From positions 1 through 64,000 of the forward strand of contig NZ_LBHJ01000020.1 in NCBI RefSeq assembly GCF_001006305.1: DNA of 64,000 bases, in the 5' to 3' direction. This DNA is from Silvibacterium bohemicum. GTDB taxonomy: Bacteria > Acidobacteriota > Terriglobia > Terriglobales > Acidobacteriaceae. Position numbers and translations under genes: made by a program. Each line of letters begins with the position of its first letter. The first letter of the stretch is position 1. Of the stretch, positions 61,851-64,000 are shown piece by piece. A model generated the notes under the pieces. That model saw nothing but the letters and a program-made list of their open reading frames with translations. It was not told where the DNA came from and did not search any database.

Positions 61851-64000
61851 TCACCAGTAGAACTTTCCGGCGAATTGGACGGTTCGCGATGGGAATGCAT
61901 TGGTGATCTGCCCAAAGCTGGACGCGCAACTGGAGTCGGTATTCGGATCGCAGCCTGCATATCCAGTGTTCGGGGTGTAAAACTGCGCGTGGTTAAAGGT
62001 GTTGTAGAGCTCGGCGCGGAATTGCAGTCGCATTGCCTCACTGAATTGCCAGTTCTTCATCAGTGCCGTGTCCCAGTTCTGGTAATGCGGCCCACGCAGA
62101 TAGGAGAAGTAGCGAGGAGATGTCCCGAAGGTTCCGTAGGGAGCGAAGGCAAATGCCCCGGTGTTGAACCATTCGTGGATGCTCTGGTTCGGTGTATGCA
62201 CATCCCCGATTACGTCGGGACGAGGATTGCCTCCATAAGAATTGTAGTTTGATCCGCTGATGCTCAGCGGAAGTCCGGATTTGAAGGTGGCGATCTGTGA
62301 GACCTCCCATCCGCCAACCACGGCATCGGCAAGACGGTTCATGTGTCCGCCAACTGCGCGGTTGCGCCCGATCGGCAGTTGATACACATAATTCGCTACC
62401 AGGCTGTGCGGTGTGTCGGACCCATCGACGCTCTTCTCGGCCGCCAGATTGTAGTTATTCGCGGGCCCCTGGTTGCCGGCGTATGACCAGTTTTGGTTTC
62501 CTTCCACGTTGTCGAGGAACTTGGAGTAGGTGTAGGAAACCAGCGCAGTGAGGCCGCGGCTGAAGCGATGGTTGTAGTTCGCCTGCAGCGCGTTGTAGAT
62601 GGAGAACCCAACCGGCGGATCGTTCTCGCTCACGCCGCAATACTGCGGATAAGGGGAAAGAAGATGCGACTGGACGATTGTTGGCTGATCGAGGGCGCAG
62701 CTGCTGGTTCCGGCTGCAATGGCTCCGTAAAAGGGATTTGCAACGAGCGTGTTCAACGTAGCAGCTCCCTGGGCAAGATATTTGGGATCAAGCTGGCTGC
62801 GATTGATCGAGGCATTGATCATATGCGTGCCGTGGTTGCCGACGTAGTTTACATCGAGCAGATCGTTCGATGTCATCGCCCACTGCAGTCCGAAGAGGTA
62901 TTGCTGCACGTAGCTGGACTTGCGGCTGATGAACGCGCTGCCTACGCCGTTGCCTACTTGCTGCAGGCCTCCGAGCGAACTCCCGGTGATGGGTATGTAG
63001 CCATTCGGCCATGGGTTCGCGAGCGAGACGGCCGGATTGGGTGTGATCGAGTCCAGCGTTGCGGGGACATTCGTCTGACTGGCGAAGCCCGCACTTTCTC
63101 CGGGAAAGCAGCAGGTGATGGATGGCGGATAAAAGATGCCATAGCCTCCGCGAAAGACAATCTTCGGGAAGGCGCGGTAACTGAACCCGATGCGAGGAGC
63201 TACGTTTTCGTAGTTCGTGTCGTAGACGCCGCGTTGACTCGATGAGAGGAACTGCAACTCGCCGGGCAGCGTCTCACCCACCGCTGAGCTGATGGGATTG
63301 GTCGCCGCCGGATTGAAGGTCGAGGCGATGTTATGCCGGTAGGTTGGCGCGGTCTGGAATTCATAGCGGATGCCGAGATTCAGCGTCAGCTTCTGCGTCG
63401 GCTTCCAATCATCCTGCAGATACCAGCCGAGATAATGTACGGCGACGGCTGGATTGTAGGTAGTTCCGGTGGAGCCGCCATCGAGGACGCCTAGCAGCAA
63501 CTGCGCAAGGCCATTGCCTGTTGAAAAGGGCACGGGATTGTTAGGATCTGGGCCCGAGGTGAACGTTCCGTTCGAAACCAGTGTTGACTGGAAGTAGTTC
63601 GCCTGGTCGTCTTCGAGCTCCGCGCCCATGAATCCGAAGTTGAGGGTGTGCCTGCCCAGCGACTTGATGAAGTCTGCTGAAAAGCTGCCGATGGGGCCGT
63701 GGTTTGTCACGGTTTCATTGGTCAGCGGCCCGAGGGGCGACTGGCTGCCGATGGTCACGATGGGAAACTCGGGGCTGTTGGCGTCGAGATACGAGGGCAA
63801 TCCAAGCCCAGTGGGCTGGAAGCCGCGCGACTGGTTGGTCGATGTCTCGTGCCATAGCTCCACGCCGGTGAGCAGGTTCATGGTGAAGGTCGGACTGAAC
63901 ACTTGGTTATAGCCGAAGACGAGATTCCAGCGATTGTTCGGCCGCGAGTTTCCGGGGCCGGCGGGATCGCTCGATCCCCAGTAGGCGGGCGTGCCTGTCT
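61851..64000 (-). CDS. TonB-dependent receptor (oligosaccharide type), 5' end outside the window
   Basis: The frame is open from 64000 down to the TGA at 61851, so ~716 C-terminal residues are seen and the signal, Ig-like and plug regions are missing. Strand-rich barrel segments include FNFGFMGAELEDDQANYF, LNLGIRYEFQTAP, VNYVGNHGTHMINASIN, and the ending QFAGKFYW with a terminal aromatic. This is the large acidobacterial Oar/CarbopepD-type receptor group. Gene order with the TPR protein and GH31 enzyme suggests glycan uptake. Confidence 0.88.
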   Translation of the reverse strand, partial: TGTPAYWGSSDPAGPGNSRPNNRWNLVFGYNQVFSPTFTMNLLTGVELWHETSTNQSRGFQPTGLGLPSYLDANSPEFPIVTIGSQSPLGPLTNETVTNHGPIGSFSADFIKSLGRHTLNFGFMGAELEDDQANYFQSTLVSNGTFTSGPDPNNPVPFSTGNGLAQLLLGVLDGGSTGTTYNPAVAVHYLGWYLQDDWKPTQKLTLNLGIRYEFQTAPTYRHNIASTFNPAATNPISSAVGETLPGELQFLSSSQRGVYDTNYENVAPRIGFSYRAFPKIVFRGGYGIFYPPSITCCFPGESAGFASQTNVPATLDSITPNPAVSLANPWPNGYIPITGSSLGGLQQVGNGVGSAFISRKSSYVQQYLFGLQWAMTSNDLLDVNYVGNHGTHMINASINRSQLDPKYLAQGAATLNTLVANPFYGAIAAGTSSCALDQPTIVQSHLLSPYPQYCGVSENDPPVGFSIYNALQANYNHRFSRGLTALVSYTYSKFLDNVEGNQNWSYAGNQGPANNYNLAAEKSVDGSDTPHSLVANYVYQLPIGRNRAVGGHMNRLADAVVGGWEVSQIATFKSGLPLSISGSNYNSYGGNPRPDVIGDVHTPNQSIHEWFNTGAFAFAPYGTFGTSPRYFSYLRGPHYQNWDTALMKNWQFSEAMRLQFRAELYNTFNHAQFYTPNTGYAGCDPNTDSSCASSFGQITNAFPSRTVQFAGKFYW

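Overview
The window looks like a chromosome fragment of an acidobacterium, probably of the Terriglobia/Acidobacteriaceae type. The basis is inference from gene content: very large TonB-dependent receptors of the 'NRWN...YTYSK' type, TIG/Ig-like secreted proteins, a TPR protein next to a GH31 glucosidase, and LuxR and AAA+ regulators with odd receivers. No rRNA, tRNA, CRISPR array or insertion sequence was seen.

Layout. (1) 1-2791, minus: 3'-truncated secreted beta-propeller/TIG protein. (2) 2956-44382, minus: 35 genes in one direction with mostly 4-nt overlaps, an exopolysaccharide (EPS) locus of about 41 kb. In transcription order (from 44.4 kb leftwards) it holds a specialised NusG paralogue, an AAA+ regulator without the sigma54 loop, export and assembly machinery (Wza-like, outer-membrane barrel, Wzz/GumC-like, ExeA-like ATPase, BY-kinase, priming sugar transferase), a UDP-diacetamido-uronate-like set (WbpB/D/E/A-like), a rhamnose set (RmlC, RmlD), glycosyltransferases, an asparagine synthase, a NodB-like deacetylase, a secreted beta-helix protein, a Wzy-like polymerase, a pyruvyltransferase-like protein, a CDP-sugar/C-methyl branch (RmlC-like, DUF4910, SDR, C-methyltransferase, RfbF, PIG-L), a Wzx-like flippase, a cupin-CheR fusion and a last SDR. 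(3) 44383-45486: non-coding, unusually rich in perfect inverted repeats. (4) 45487-46530, plus: LuxR-type regulator with a degenerate receiver and a Sel1-like tail. (5) 46726-48726, minus: secreted Ig/FN3 protein sharing a module with the protein at 1-2791. (6) 48727-49464: non-coding, with a 14-bp repeat at exactly 100-bp spacing. (7) 49465-57330: L-2-hydroxyglutarate oxidase, anti-sigma/ECF sigma pair divergent from a TonB receptor, MsrB-MsrA, and a luciferase-like oxidoreductase. (8) 57368-64000, minus: GH31 glucosidase, TPR protein and the 3' part of a large TonB receptor, probably an oligosaccharide-use unit.

How it fits together (inference): a polymer is built on a lipid carrier from UDP-, dTDP- and CDP-linked sugars, flipped by the Wzx-like protein, polymerised by the Wzy-like protein, and exported through the Wzz/Wza/barrel complex under BY-kinase control. 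The NusG paralogue at the very head is well placed to let RNA polymerase read through the 41-kb unit. Both regulators beside the promoter region have receivers that look unable to be phosphorylated normally, so control may rest on something other than a histidine kinase.
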